In this document: positions 54,501 through 60,905 of the stretch, one piece after another
Layout: every line of letters begins with the position of its first letter
How positions within the stretch are numbered: the stretch's first letter is position 1
Assembly (NCBI RefSeq): GCF_022682495.2
Contig: NC_071392.1
Location: 84,646,797-84,710,796, forward strand
Source of the DNA: Desmodus rotundus
Lineage: Eukaryota; Chordata; Mammalia; Chiroptera; Phyllostomidae
DNA length: 64,000 bases
Direction of reading: 5' to 3'
The notes under the pieces: generated by a model
Told to the model about the DNA's origin: nothing
Databases searched by the model: none
What the model saw: only the letters and a program-made list of their open reading frames with translations
Position numbers and translations under genes: made by a program

Positions 54501-57500
54501 AAGTGTTCCTTGATTCATTCTTGAGTTTGATGGGGCTTTTTGTAGCTACCCTTCATGAGATTAAGGAAGTTCCCTTCTATCCTACTTTGCTAAGAGTTTA
54601 TCATGAGTGGATACTTAATTTTATCAGGTACCTTCCCCCCGCATCTGTTGAGATAAGGTTTTCTCACTTAATCTGTCAGTGTAGTACAATATGTTGCTTT
54701 TCGCATTTGCACTCTCTGCAAAAGACAAATCCTAGACTTGTGTGTATAACTACTTATCCTCTTAGATGTCTCCTGTACATTTCAGTCTCAGCCTTTCCAG
54801 AACTGAGCTCCCGATTCCACCCCTTGAAACCTGCTTTACCCACCCTTCCCCTGTGGGCAACCGTCATTCCAGCCTTGCATTTGTTCAGCATCTTGGAGCC
54901 ACTCTTGGCTGCTTTCTCCGCACATCTGATCTTTGAGGAAGTCTTGGTGGCGTGACCTTCTAAATACTGCCAGCGCTTCACCGGATCTCCCACGCTACCT
55001 GATCCGCGTTGTGTGATAGGTTCCTGCATGGTCTCCCCGCTTCCCCACTCCCCTTCATTCTACTCCCAGCACAGCAGCCTGTGAGGCCTTATTCAAATGA
55101 CCAAGGTCTCCTCGCTTGGCTGGAACCTTCCCGGGCCTCCCATGTCACTCAGCCTCCCAGCCCTGTTCCTTGGGATGGTCTGCAGGGCCCTGCTGCTCTC
55201 TCTCCTGTCTTCTCCGGCTTCACCCTTTGTCCCCTCACCCACTCTGGCTTCCTCACTGCCAGCACACACGCCAGGCAGGCCCCCACAGTTGTGTAGATGG
55301 CTCTTCCTGAGACCAGTGGCTCTCTAAATGTGGGCCTTGGCTCAGCAATGGCAGCCTCACCTGGGGACTTTTTGTTAGAGACAGGAACTCCTGGGCTTCC
55401 CCCGGGTCCACGGAACCACCGGCTCTGAGGGTGGGGTCAGAGTCTGGCTGGAACAGGCCCTCCAAGTGGCCCTTGCGGGGGTTGGAGAACCACTGCCCTG
55501 GATGTCCGGCTGCTACTCCCTCACCTCCTGCAGGTATCTGCTCAGAGGCCACCTTCTCCCCTCGGCCCGCCTGGACCCCTTTTTAAAAAGCCACCAATGC
55601 CACCTGTGTCCTTGACCTCGTTTTTTTCCTAATTTTTCTAATAGACTCTAATATACTTGTTTTCTCATGTACTCTGTAATTTGCCATTTATGCCATATAT
55701 ATTCTTTCCATAATTTGCTGTTTTTATACTGATATACTCTAACATACTTCTAATATTCTGTCATTTATTGTTTTAGTATGATTATTTTGTTTTGCTTATC
55801 CCTCGGCCTCCCTGGTAGAATGTAGGTTCTTTGGAGGCAGAAGTCATTGGGTTATTGGTTCATTGATGTAACCCAAGCACCTGGAGGAGGAGTTCACTCA
55901 GTCAGTCAGTGTTAAATAAAAGATGAACGCGGAGCCAAGTCCCCCTCTGTGCGTTGTGGTCCCTGTTGGGGAGGAAAGCCGTGCTGGGTCAGCCCTGTGA
56001 CCCCCGGCAGCACTGCTGGCTCTCGGAGGCCTGTGGGTTAGCCTGGGAGACAGATGTCCTGCCTGTTCACAGAGAAACCAACCTCTGTTTGAAGCAGAAG
56101 CAGAAGGAAGGGTTGGGCTTGAATTACAGAGGGCGGGGCTCGTACTGCTAGCCTCTGACTGCTAGTAAATTGGGGGAGCAGGAAGTATTAGAACCAAGTC
56201 TGTTTTTATAGCTACTTCCTTGTAGCTCAAAGCTTTCTGTGGTTGGGAGTGGAAAGCTCTTCAAACATTACCTTGGCATAAATGGTCTGCTTCTCCTAAG
56301 CTCTGGCTGCACACCAGACTTGCATGTACAGCTCTTTAAAAAAGGGACTTGGGCCCTGCCCACCGAGAAGCTGCTGTAGCAGGTGTGATGTTGGTATCCG
56401 TAAGACTCGCTGGGGTAGAGGGGCCCAAAGCTTGGCCTGCAGTGTGTGTGTGTGTGTGGGGGACTGCTGGGGACCCTAACAGCATTGATTGTTAATGACA
56501 GAACCTCACAGACTCCCCACTCTGAGTTCTGACAGACCTCCAAACCTGAGTTTTACTTACCGTATACATGTAGTAAAAAACAAAGAATGGAGATGAATTT
56601 TATGGTATGTAAATTATCTCAATAAAGGTCAATGTAAAAGGAAAAAAAAGGGTTAAGTTGCTAAAAGTCTCCTGCATAATTAATACACAGCTTCAAAGTG
56701 TGAACCTGTGGGTCTTCTGGACAACAGGCTGCATTAGCCGCAGTTTAGAGGACTCATGTTTTTCTTCCCGACCTCTCAGAGCACAGAAGACTTTATGAAC
56801 ATCTGCATTGAACCCGACGACGTCAGCAAAGGAGACTTCATAAGTATAGGGTAAGTGGATTGAGATTTCCTAACTGTGGTGAGTGGCCTGGGGCTTGGAG
56901 GAAATGAGGCTGAAGTCCTTTGAACTGAATTATGTCGTATTGTATTGTATCGTGGTCCGAGTGCCTATGAGGTATAAATAAGGGACCCAGTGAAGGACGC
57001 GTCTTGTTTGGGAGTCCCAGCTTTCTTCATTTCATTCGGGTTGACGTGTCCCCCCCCCCCCCCCTCCTCCCCGCCCACCCGCCCTTCCCTGTTCGTTTTG
57101 GGAAGATCAGAGGCCAGGAGCAGTCTTTGCCTTTGCACTGAAAGAACGTGGCATAGCGCGGCACAGTGCCTGGAATGGTAGCGTAGGGGCCAGAACCGCA
57201 GGATTCTGCCACTTGCTGGCCTCAGGCTTTGGAGCAATCCTCAGTTCTTTGAATCCTTTTCTGTGCGTGTGGACTGAGTGCTAGAATCACCTCTGGCTCT
57301 CTCAGAGTCGTCTTCAGGTCTAGGTGAGAGAATGTGCGGGGAAGGCCTTTTTCATTGTGACCTACATCACAGTATCAGCTACTGTCGGTCAGTCCCCCTT
57401 GTCCTGCTCTCCGGGTGTTAATGAAAAACCTGAAAAGGGGTTGAGTACTTGGGACGTGTTCCAGGTTTCCCTTTTCCACCACAAAGTACACGTTCAGGGC

Positions 57501-60037
57501 TCATCTGATTTGTTCAGCCCTCCCTCGGCCAGAGTTTTATTGGTTAAGAATGCTCTAGGCCCTCCCTCAGCCTTCAAAACATCACGGACCCGTTACCATG
57601 CCGACTGGTAGTCTGCGCAGCTGCGTTCTCTGCTCGGGCTCAGAGCTCCCCCTCGCGCCCACTGCAGGGTTAACCTCTCTGCCTGGGAGGTGGGTCTCCA
57701 TGGCAACCTCATTTTCTGCCCCAGCACCCTCACTACGCTGTCCGTCCTTCGTTTGTGGTGTGATTGCCCGGGTGCTTCAAATGCTGAATAGCTGCTCCTG
57801 CAGCCATTGGTTTATTTGCGTATCTGTGGTAAGTGGGAGGGGAAACACGTCCCTTCCCTGGTACCGTGTGCAGAAGCCTCTCACTGTCTTAACTGAGAGT
57901 CTGGACAGTGGGGCCCACTCTACTCCGCTCTCCTTTGTAACTGACATCCAAAAATAGAAGAAAAATCGATCGCGATGGGTAAGCAGATCATTATGTTCCT
58001 CGTTATTTTGAGCATCGGTAGCAATAACGTGGTCCCCTTTGGTCTCTACAGGAAGTGAAATCAGGTAATGTCTGAATACCCATTGAGAAGCTTCTTCAGG
58101 AAACTGATGAGCTTTCACTGATGAAGAATTACTGTTGTCAATCAATGAAAAAGAATGGACTGGCTTGCCTGGATTAGCTTTTGCCCTTTCCGTACTTCCC
58201 GCGACCAGCTGTGAGGGGTGGGCTGTGTGTGGATAGTTGCTCTACTAGTTTTACTCCAGCGCCATTGAGTGAGGGTAAGCACCAGCCGTGCCAAGTAGGC
58301 TGTCACCGTGGAGAATCGGCAGGGAGCCTAGTGTGAAACTGGTGCTTCATGTGTAAAAAGAAACCTCTGCCTTAAACTGAAATCAAAAGTTTCTCCTTCA
58401 AGAGTTGACTCACTGCCCAGAAGTACCAAATAACAAAAGTTCAGTACTTTTCCTAAAGGATTTAATTTCATTCTGTTAAATTTGGGGTCTTTAATAGCCC
58501 AAGAATTGGGTCCGTGTGGACGGTTTAAAATCAGGCGGTCTCGACTCCAGGCACAGCTCTCGCCAGCAAGTGGGCCGCCTCGCCCCAGCACGAGTCCCAG
58601 GGCTAAGCCAGAGTCCTCGTGGGAAAAATTACTCGCAGGACCCCCACGGTGTTCAGTGGATCAGGAGCCCTCTACTTAATCTCATCAAAAACAGAACCTG
58701 CCACGTTCTTGCAGCCCAATGCCATGGCCAGCACTGGTTTCCAAATTTGCTTTTTCCTCTAACAGAAGCAAAAAGGTGCGAGACCCCAAGCTGCGTGCCG
58801 AGGGCACCGAGTGTCTCCGAGCCAGCCAGTGCACCCTGCTCCTGCCTGAGGTAAGCGGGTGGGGCTGTCTCGCATTTCTCGGGTCTTTCTTGGTCTCTTC
58901 CTTTCTGTTCCCCTCTTCCTCTCTAGTAACAGACCCTCATTTAGGCACCTTGGGTGTGCTGAGCACGCTGCCAGCCTCTGGGTCAGAGGAGGCAGACCCG
59001 AGAGATGACAGGACCCAATGTTTTAAAGCCAAGATTCTCTAAAGCGAGCTTTTGGTCTCCTGAGCTCCCCTCGGCCCCAGATGTGGGATAACTCCCCAAA
59101 TTATGCAGAGTTACTATATTATCACACAGAAAACTCTCAAATGCTAACAGTGGATCCTACCTTCGCACTTGTTACGAAAGAGCTGGAAGCAGTTTTCAGA
59201 ATGGCGCTAGATTTTTCTGTGCTGTGAAATGCCGAGCCTAGAAGAACAACCTGTGTAGGTGGGACAGCTCGGAAATACCATCTCATTTGAAGGGTCAGTT
59301 ATTCTGTTAGCAGTGCCGAAGTTACTAGTGTCAGGGACAGAGTTGCTACAGATCGCCTCTGCACACTTATGGCCACTGTGTCACCGTATTTAGGAAGGAC
59401 CGCGGTGCCCCCACAGGGTGCCACCAGAGTCTCAACATAGACGTTTCACAGTAAAGGCACGAGTTCTGGCCGAGTGGTATAGACTCCGCAGCAGCGCTTA
59501 GCTCTACACGCAGGTAGAGCTAAGCGAGTCCCGAAGAAGAACCTTGGAAACGGTCAAGCGGCCATCCCGGCTTTCCTGAGAGGATGTGCAGTCCTTCTCA
59601 CTGAGAAGGACTGGAGTAAGCAGGACCTGTAATGCATTATGTTTATGAATTAAAGATGTGGCAGGGCCCCTGTCTTTTAATATATTTTTGAAAATTATAA
59701 CCTTGCTTCTCAAGTACCCAAATACTCTTGTGGGAGATAAGAGGCCAGAGAAATAATAAAACCTTTTTCATGGATGGGATGTTTCCAGAACCAGCACTGA
59801 ACTAGCATCTTAAAAGAACAGAGACTCGGGCCTCCGAGAGGATGGATGGGAGGACCCCTCGGTGTGCGTGTGGCCCCCTGAACGCTGTCTTCTCCACAGG
59901 GCACGGGGGGCTCCTTCAGCATCGACAGTGAGGAGTACGAGGCGATGCCTGTGGAGGTGAAGCTGCTGCCCCGGAAGCTGCAGTTCTTCTGTGACCCTAG
60001 GAAGAGAGAGCAGCTGATGCCAAGCTCAGCCCAGTGA
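12598..60037 (+). CDS. AGK: Acylglycerol kinase, mitochondrial (spliced, 14 coding exons; 5' coding exon outside window)
   Basis: AGK phosphorylates monoacylglycerol and diacylglycerol to lysophosphatidic and phosphatidic acid. It sits on the mitochondrial inner membrane facing the intermembrane space and is also a kinase-independent subunit of the TIM22 carrier translocase (established knowledge). Fourteen exons, found by reading conserved AGK peptides between AG and GT sites, total 1165 nt and keep one open frame across every junction. Adding the roughly 101 nt of the first coding exon (human length, from memory) gives 421 residues against 422 in human; the missing codon falls in the variable loop encoded at 50286-50433. 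The lipid-kinase catalytic domain spans about residues 60-200. The N-terminal membrane anchor is in the missing exon. The glycine-rich motif reads GGNGT rather than GGDGT. The C-terminal block ending in [10 protein letters not shown] is well conserved. Introns make a processed pseudogene impossible. Gene identity is very sure; kinase activity is not. Confidence 0.96.
13688..13877 (-). mobile_element. Ves SINE with perfect 14-bp target duplication
   Basis: Antisense copy with GGGAATCGAACCAGCAACCC (tRNA B-box side) and CCACTGAGCCACACCAACTG head. The flanks 13674-13687 and 13878-13891 are identical (CTTCCCACTGTTCT), a clean target-site duplication. Confidence 0.93.
14745..14935 (+). repeat. MIR SINE
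   Basis: Core wording TTATTAACAGTGTGACTTTG and a tail AATACTAGGTGCTTAGTGAA fit MIR. Confidence 0.6.
15444..15523 (+). CDS. AGK: AGK exon, residues 48-74 (start of kinase domain)
   Basis: It begins [12 protein letters not shown] and ends NPAACKG with the glycine codon split GG|C. The [10 protein letters not shown] strand is the first nucleotide-binding strand of the DAGK and sphingosine-kinase fold (family knowledge). Acceptor TAG at 15441-15443, donor GTGGGT at 15524. The 80-nt length fits the phases on both sides. Confidence 0.95.
16245..18530 (-). mobile_element. L1 LINE, 5'-truncated, antisense
   Basis: Begins with an L1 3' UTR (TGGTTAATCACAGAAGG region). Bases 16851-16666 on the minus strand translate to an ORF2 C-terminal segment ([20 protein letters not shown]). 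It continues through ORF2-like antisense sequence to about 18530. Disrupted by stops and frameshifts. Confidence 0.85.
18770..18960 (+). repeat. MIR SINE, diverged
   Basis: The order of features (TTTGAAGG, a CTACTTCACTTAAATGCTCT core, GTCTGGCAGATTTCCC tail) fits MIR. Confidence 0.5.
19622..19640. repeat. Short GT microsatellite
   Basis: About nine GT units. Confidence 0.9.
20696..20930 (-). mobile_element. Ves SINE, antisense
   Basis: Full-length appearance: TTTATTTATTTTTAGA tail side, purine-rich GGGAGGGAGAAAGAGG stretch, GACTGGGAATCAGACCAGCG box and the CCACACCAGCCAGGGC head. A small extra segment around 20770-20800 makes it longer than its siblings. Confidence 0.92.
21655..21730 (-). repeat. 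MIR or L2 3' tail fragment
   Basis: Carries TAGCACATAGTAGGTGCTCA and ATGAATGCTTGTTGA, the shared MIR/L2 3' end. Orientation uncertain. Confidence 0.5.
22032..22107 (+). CDS. AGK: AGK exon, residues 74 (split)-99
   Basis: Reads [20 protein letters not shown] and then VTVVK, in the catalytic domain. Acceptor CTACAG ends at 22031, donor GTGAGG starts at 22108. The 76-nt exon completes the split glycine and ends in phase 0. Confidence 0.95.
22930..25620 (-). mobile_element. L1-derived block, antisense, old and composite
   Basis: Reads as antisense ORF2 sequence in two parts, about 22930-24560 and 24640-25620, the second carrying a 3'-end-like segment (TTTGACAGTTATGAATAAAG). Interrupted by a Ves SINE at 24155-24374 and a short mariner-like stub near 25124-25145. 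Confidence 0.7.
24155..24374 (-). mobile_element. Ves SINE inserted in L1
   Basis: Antisense Ves with GACTGGGAATTGAACCAGAG box and CCACACCAGCCATGGC head, preceded by TTTATTTATTTTTAAAGG. Confidence 0.92.
25830..26260 (+). repeat. L2-like ancient LINE fragment
   Basis: Order of wording fits the consensus I remember: a TACTGTGAGGTAAGCCCTGT start, GGGACACAGTCAGAACAAAA, then AAATAAACATTTGATATG and AGGAGAAAAATCAAGCAGGG. Confidence 0.55.
27234..27550. mobile_element. Palindromic MITE-like DNA transposon relic, about 317 bp
   Basis: The two ends are inverted copies: left CGTACTTGGCCGTGCAATAT against the reverse complement of the right end, CCGTATTTTGCCATCTATAA, and both continue with ATAATGCACAC-type wording and T-rich inner arms. 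The arms are roughly 70 bases each. Internal DNA is AT-rich and non-coding. Family not identified. Confidence 0.6.
27560..27690 (-). repeat. MIR SINE, antisense
   Basis: Wording AAGGAAATTAAGATCCCGAG, CACTCAGCTAAAAAAGTAGC and CAGAGTTGAGACTTAATCTA follows the reverse MIR core. Confidence 0.65.
28034..28126 (+). CDS. AGK: AGK exon with the glycine-rich catalytic motif, residues 100-130; motif reads GGNGT
   Basis: The exon starts [20 protein letters not shown] and ends [11 protein letters not shown]. The G at residue 126 matches human G126, whose G126E mutant is the standard kinase-dead AGK, so numbering is consistent. The residue before it, normally the invariant Asp of GGDGT, is Asn here (AAC, 28109-28111). 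In sphingosine kinase 1 the equivalent Asp81 is the proposed general base (family knowledge). Donor is GTGCGG, with a less usual position +4. The 93-nt exon is phase 0 on both sides. Confidence 0.95.
28127..29707 (+). other. AGK: AGK intron, 1581 bp
   Basis: No repeat family or RNA gene is recognised in this intron. The acceptor TTTGTAG precedes a 33-nt exon. Confidence 0.8.
29708..29740 (+). CDS. AGK: AGK micro-exon, residues 131-141
   Basis: Only 33 nt, encoding [11 protein letters not shown], the helix following the glycine-rich loop. Both phases are 0, so skipping it would remove 11 residues without a frameshift. Acceptor TTTGTAG, donor GTAAGC. Confidence 0.94.
29741..31057 (+). other. 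AGK: AGK intron, 1317 bp
   Basis: No mobile element is recognised. A perfect 17-bp tandem duplication sits at 30981-31014, ending about 43 bases before the next exon, in the region where a branch point is expected. Confidence 0.8.
30981..31014. repeat. 17-bp perfect tandem duplication
   Basis: Two identical copies of ATCTGTTCAGCCTGGTT ending about 43 bases before the exon at 31058. Confidence 0.95.
31058..31152 (+). CDS. AGK: AGK exon, residues 142-173 (split)
   Basis: Encodes [20 protein letters not shown] then [11 protein letters not shown] and two bases of Gln. This is the PLG loop of the lipid-kinase catalytic domain. By comparison with human AGK as I remember it, residue 156 changes Glu to Gln and residue 162 His to Glu. 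Acceptor CTCCCAG, donor GTAGGT at 31153; using CA|GT rather than CAG|TA is forced by the frame of the next exon. Confidence 0.95.
31770..31935 (+). repeat. MIR SINE
   Basis: Contains AATCTTGAGCAAATTGTTTC and ends with AGATAAATATTTGTTGAATG, the MIR 3' end. Confidence 0.55.
33540..33740 (+). repeat. MIR-like SINE relic
   Basis: TTTAATCTCTCTGAACCTCA followed by GCGCAATAATGGTACTTATT fits the MIR core and its 3' side. Confidence 0.6.
33897..34084 (+). mobile_element. Ves SINE, sense
   Basis: Head CCCTGGCTGGTGTGGCTCAG, middle CCAGTCAGGGCACATGCCTG and an A-rich AAAAATAAAATCTAAG tail. Close to the family consensus. Confidence 0.95.
34215..34415 (+). mobile_element. Ves SINE, sense
   Basis: Same head and box (CAGTTCAATTCCCAGTCAGG) as the copy 130 bases upstream, with an A-rich tail. 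A short AGAGCAG is present on both sides as a possible target duplication. Confidence 0.95.
35075..35110. repeat. TTTTG pentanucleotide tract
   Basis: About six to seven TTTTG units inside the L1 fragment. Confidence 0.85.
35215..35340 (+). mobile_element. Severely 5'-truncated L1 3' tail nested in an older L1
   Basis: The 126-bp insert is G-rich L1 3' UTR ending ACAACTGTAACTGAACAAC plus an A-rich tail. It is flanked by a perfect 16-bp target duplication, AAGAAAATGAACCACA at 35199-35214 and 35341-35356. Confidence 0.85.
36305..36401. repeat. 20-bp direct repeats bracketing 57 bases
   Basis: AAAAAGAAGTTAAAATATTA occurs at 36305-36324 and identically at 36382-36401. The intervening 57 bases are not recognised. 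Confidence 0.9.
36545..36575. repeat. 31-base homopolymer C run
   Basis: An uninterrupted run of 31 C, followed by GCCGCACCC. Confidence 0.9.
38511..38580 (+). CDS. AGK: AGK exon, residues 173 (split)-196
   Basis: Reads [20 protein letters not shown] then QIK, the end of the catalytic domain. The first base completes the split Gln codon. Acceptor TCTTGCAG, donor GTAAAG. The 70-nt length fits the flanking phases. Confidence 0.95.
38581..43632 (+). other. AGK: AGK intron, 5052 bp
   Basis: A short L1 3' UTR relic is visible at about 38755-38840. The rest is moderately GC-rich DNA without a recognised element. ORFs up to 177 codons (42410-42943, minus strand) show no domain, start context or splice structure I can support. 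Confidence 0.75.
38755..38840 (+). repeat. L1 3' UTR relic
   Basis: ATATACATAAAATTTACCGT and CATAACCATTTTTGTGTG match the conserved 3' part of old L1s. Orientation from memory. Confidence 0.5.
43633..43712 (+). CDS. AGK: AGK exon, residues 197-223 (split)
   Basis: Encodes [20 protein letters not shown] followed by AGVKVS and AA of a split Lys codon. The [11 protein letters not shown] block is a strongly conserved AGK signature. Acceptor CTTCCAG, donor GTAAAG at 43713. Confidence 0.96.
43713..46292 (+). other. AGK: AGK intron, 2580 bp
   Basis: An antisense L2-like fragment lies at about 45190-45480. I recognise nothing else in 43713-45180 or 45490-46292. Confidence 0.75.
45190..45480 (-). 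repeat. L2-like fragment
   Basis: Pyrimidine-rich antisense wording (TTCAAGGCCCCGCTGAATCC, CTCCTGCCCAGAATGAGC) fits the L2 segment seen elsewhere in the window. Confidence 0.45.
46293..46350 (+). CDS. AGK: AGK exon, residues 223 (split)-242
   Basis: Reads [19 protein letters not shown] after the split Lys codon. Acceptor TTTCTCAG, donor GTAAAT. 58 nt, ends phase 0. Matches the segment that follows the catalytic domain in mammalian AGK. Confidence 0.96.
46985..47080. repeat. Dispersed repeat relic related to 52140-52250
   Basis: Both carry a CCTAATTATAAAAG core, then CAGCTCCCTT and ACCTTCT. Probably an old L1-type 3' segment. Confidence 0.5.
47380..48650 (+). repeat. Long L2-like ancient LINE copy
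   Basis: The order of recognisable segments (GGGAGGTTGTGAAAGTAATC, GGTGACTAGGGTGGTCACAG, CAGGTGTCTGGTTTGAGG, AGAGAGATCCGGGCTGAAGA, GGTCAAGAAGCTTGACTTTG) follows the L2 consensus as I remember it. Coding capacity is gone. Confidence 0.55.
50286..50433 (+). CDS. AGK: AGK exon with variable loop, residues 243-292 (split)
   Basis: Begins [15 protein letters not shown], passes a Pro-rich variable stretch containing [12 protein letters not shown], and ends [18 protein letters not shown] plus one base. The variable stretch differs from human and is one codon shorter, as in mouse from memory; the flanks are well conserved. Acceptor TTTAAAAG is purine-rich for its last bases; donor GTGAGC at 50434. 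148 nt, the largest exon apart from the 3' terminal one. Confidence 0.95.
50434..50889 (+). other. AGK: AGK intron, 456 bp (shortest)
   Basis: GC-rich and very short beside its neighbours. It carries 2 copies of a 45-bp tandem unit at 50591-50680. Read in the AGK frame from the upstream exon, the intron stays open until a stop at 50634-50636, so retention would add about 67 unrelated residues and remove the C-terminal 130. Confidence 0.85.
50591..50680. repeat. 45-bp tandem duplication
   Basis: Units 50591-50635 and 50636-50680 differ at three positions or so; a third partial unit starts at 50681 (ACCCTG). Confidence 0.95.
50890..50987 (+). CDS. AGK: AGK exon, residues 292 (split)-324
   Basis: Reads [20 protein letters not shown] then [13 protein letters not shown]. 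The [14 protein letters not shown] strand is highly conserved in AGK. Acceptor CCACACAG, donor GTAAGT, close to consensus. 98 nt, ends phase 0. Confidence 0.96.
51440..51640. repeat. hAT-Charlie type MITE relic
   Basis: CCAGTATGGTAGCCACTAGC near one end and GGCGAGTAGCTACCACACGG near the other are inverted copies of each other, around an AT-rich centre. It resembles the MER58 group from memory. Confidence 0.5.
52140..52250. repeat. Dispersed repeat relic related to 46985-47080
   Basis: See the partner copy; shares CCTAATTATAAAAG and CAGCTCCCTT in the same order. Confidence 0.5.
52600..52720 (-). repeat. MIR SINE fragment
   Basis: Wording CATATCATCTCATGTAACCT, TATTAGGTAGATATAACTTT and AGATAAGGAAACAGG fits the reverse MIR 3' half. 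Orientation uncertain. Confidence 0.55.
53830..54700 (-). mobile_element. L1 LINE fragment, antisense
   Basis: Antisense ORF2-like sequence with wording such as TGCTGGGTATATATGCCTGT, TTTGATGTCACTGTAAATAG and ATCATATTGACGGCAAGTAG. Boundaries approximate. Confidence 0.65.
54800..55250 (-). repeat. L2-like or similar ancient repeat
   Basis: C- and T-rich wording (GACCTTCTAAATACTGCC, GGAACCTTCCCGGGCCTCCC) resembles antisense L2. Confidence 0.4.
55314..55495 (+). mobile_element. MER5-like hAT-Charlie MITE, near full length
   Basis: Terminal inverted repeats CAGTGGCTCTCTAAATG and GTTGGAGAACCACTG, with CACCTGGGGACTTTTTGTTA and GGCTCTGAGGGTGGGGTC in the expected order. Confidence 0.75.
56780..56850 (+). 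CDS. AGK: AGK exon, residues 325-348 (split)
   Basis: Reads [20 protein letters not shown] then ISI and GG of a split glycine. Acceptor CCTCTCAG, donor GTAAGT. 71 nt. Matches the conserved DF-NICIEPD segment of AGK. Confidence 0.95.
56851..58765 (+). other. AGK: AGK intron, 1915 bp
   Basis: A 15-base C run occurs at 57050-57064, followed by a C-rich stretch. No repeat family or gene is recognised. Confidence 0.75.
58766..58850 (+). CDS. AGK: AGK exon, residues 348 (split)-376
   Basis: Reads [20 protein letters not shown] then QCTLLLPE. The KVRDPKL and QCTLLLPE blocks match mammalian AGK. Acceptor CTCTAACAG, donor GTAAGC. 85 nt, ends phase 0. Confidence 0.95.
59495..59526. repeat. Perfect 13-bp hairpin
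   Basis: Arms CGCTTAGCTCTAC and GTAGAGCTAAGCG are exact inverted copies around a 6-base loop. Confidence 0.95.
59589..59613. repeat. Perfect 12-bp inverted repeat
   Basis: Arms CAGTCCTTCTCA and TGAGAAGGACTG around a single C. Confidence 0.95.
59900..60037 (+). CDS. AGK: AGK terminal coding exon, residues 377-421 and stop
   Basis: Reads [38 protein letters not shown] and a short variable tail LMPSSAQ before TGA at 60035-60037. The end of the protein is the most conserved part of the C-terminal domain. Acceptor TCTCCACAG ends at 59899. Confidence 0.97.
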   Translation, partial: GTGGSFSIDSEEYEAMPVEVKLLPRKLQFFCDPRKREQLMPSSAQ

Positions 60038-60473
60038 GCGCCTGGGGAGGCACCCCCCAAGACTGTGCTCGAGGCCACCATGGGACCAAAGGGAATAGAC
60101 GCCTCACCCATCCCCACAGGGTACCTGCTTCCCGTAGCGCATGCTCTGACTTCCGTGTGGCAGTTGCTCCCTCCTCAGGCTAGTTCAAGGACGTTCTCAC
60201 CCTCAGTGGATGGGGAAGGGCTAGACCTCGTTGTCTCCCGCAAATGCAACCACTGGGGCGAGCAGGATCCTAGCCTCGCTCCTCCATCCCTGTCTGTCCT
60301 GTGGTCCCCGAGGACTTCCTGCCTCCTTGTCCTGGCTCTGGGCTTCCCCACGCGTGCTGCCGCTTGGTGAGCTCTGATCTTAGCTTGTTTCAGTTTGAGC
60401 CTCAATCCAGAAGTGTGGGTGAGGTGTTTCCCTCTTCAGCCATGGCTGAAATACTGTAAAATCATAGTTGAAG

Positions 60474-60630
60474 CAGTGGTTCTTAAATGTTGGTTTGCGT
60501 GTTGAACCATCCAGTGCTTTTCGGGAACTGGTAGACTTGGGGTCCAACCCAAACCTAAATAACTCAGTCTGGGTGGAGCCCAGCAATGTTCCCCCAAAAG
60601 GAGCCGTGCTCCCCAGGTGACTACTGTGGG
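60474..60630 (+). mobile_element. MER5-like relic inside the AGK 3' UTR
   Basis: Starts CAGTGGTTCTTAAATG, then GGTGGAGCCCAGCAATGTTC and CCCCAGGTGACTACTG in the family order. The 3' inverted repeat is eroded. Confidence 0.65.
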
Positions 60631-60880
60631 CGTCCCGCCTCACCCGGACAGCGGGGATGGGAGAGGGAGGGCTTCCTAGGAGTCTTCTGGACACCACGCG
60701 TCCCGTCACGCTTTAAAGCTGACATCTGAAATCTGTCATGGGCGGTTAGAGCTGTCAAAGCATGTACTTCCTGCTGTCCTGTAAATATTGATGTTTTAAA
60801 ATAGAAATGTATTTCACTCTTTTAAACATATTCAGTGTAATTTAAATACACAGCAATTTGTCATCACCCATTTACCAAAA

Positions 60881-60886
60881 AATAAA
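60881..60886 (+). terminator. AGK: AATAAA polyadenylation signal of AGK
   Basis: The first canonical AATAAA after the stop codon, 844 bases downstream, in an A/T-rich setting and followed by T-rich sequence. Confidence 0.6.
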
Positions 60887-60905
60887 CAAGTTCTTTAAGT
60901 AGTTG

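Larger units (their letters stand above)
50988..56779 (+). other. AGK: AGK intron, 5792 bp
   Basis: Contains a hAT-type MITE relic (about 51440-51640), a repeat relic (52140-52250), a MIR (52600-52720), an antisense L1 block (53830-54700), an L2-like stretch (54800-55250) and a MER5-like element (55314-55495). A G-rich run lies at 51625-51643. Stretches 52730-53820 and 55500-56779 are otherwise unrecognised. Confidence 0.75.
58851..59899 (+). other. AGK: AGK intron, 1049 bp
   Basis: No repeat family recognised, but two perfect inverted repeats lie within 120 bases (59495-59526 and 59589-59613), listed separately. Confidence 0.8.
60038..60905 (+). other. AGK: AGK 3' untranslated region (probable extent)
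   Basis: Starts after the TGA stop and is taken to the first good polyadenylation signal. It includes a MER5-like DNA transposon relic at 60474-60630. The extent is inferred; a longer UTR using a downstream site cannot be excluded. Confidence 0.6.

Noticed and set aside
59467..59477. TGGCCGAGTGG, a perfect-looking tRNA A box beside the hairpin
   Set aside because: No B box (GGTTCGA type) or cloverleaf follows, so a tRNA gene is not supported.
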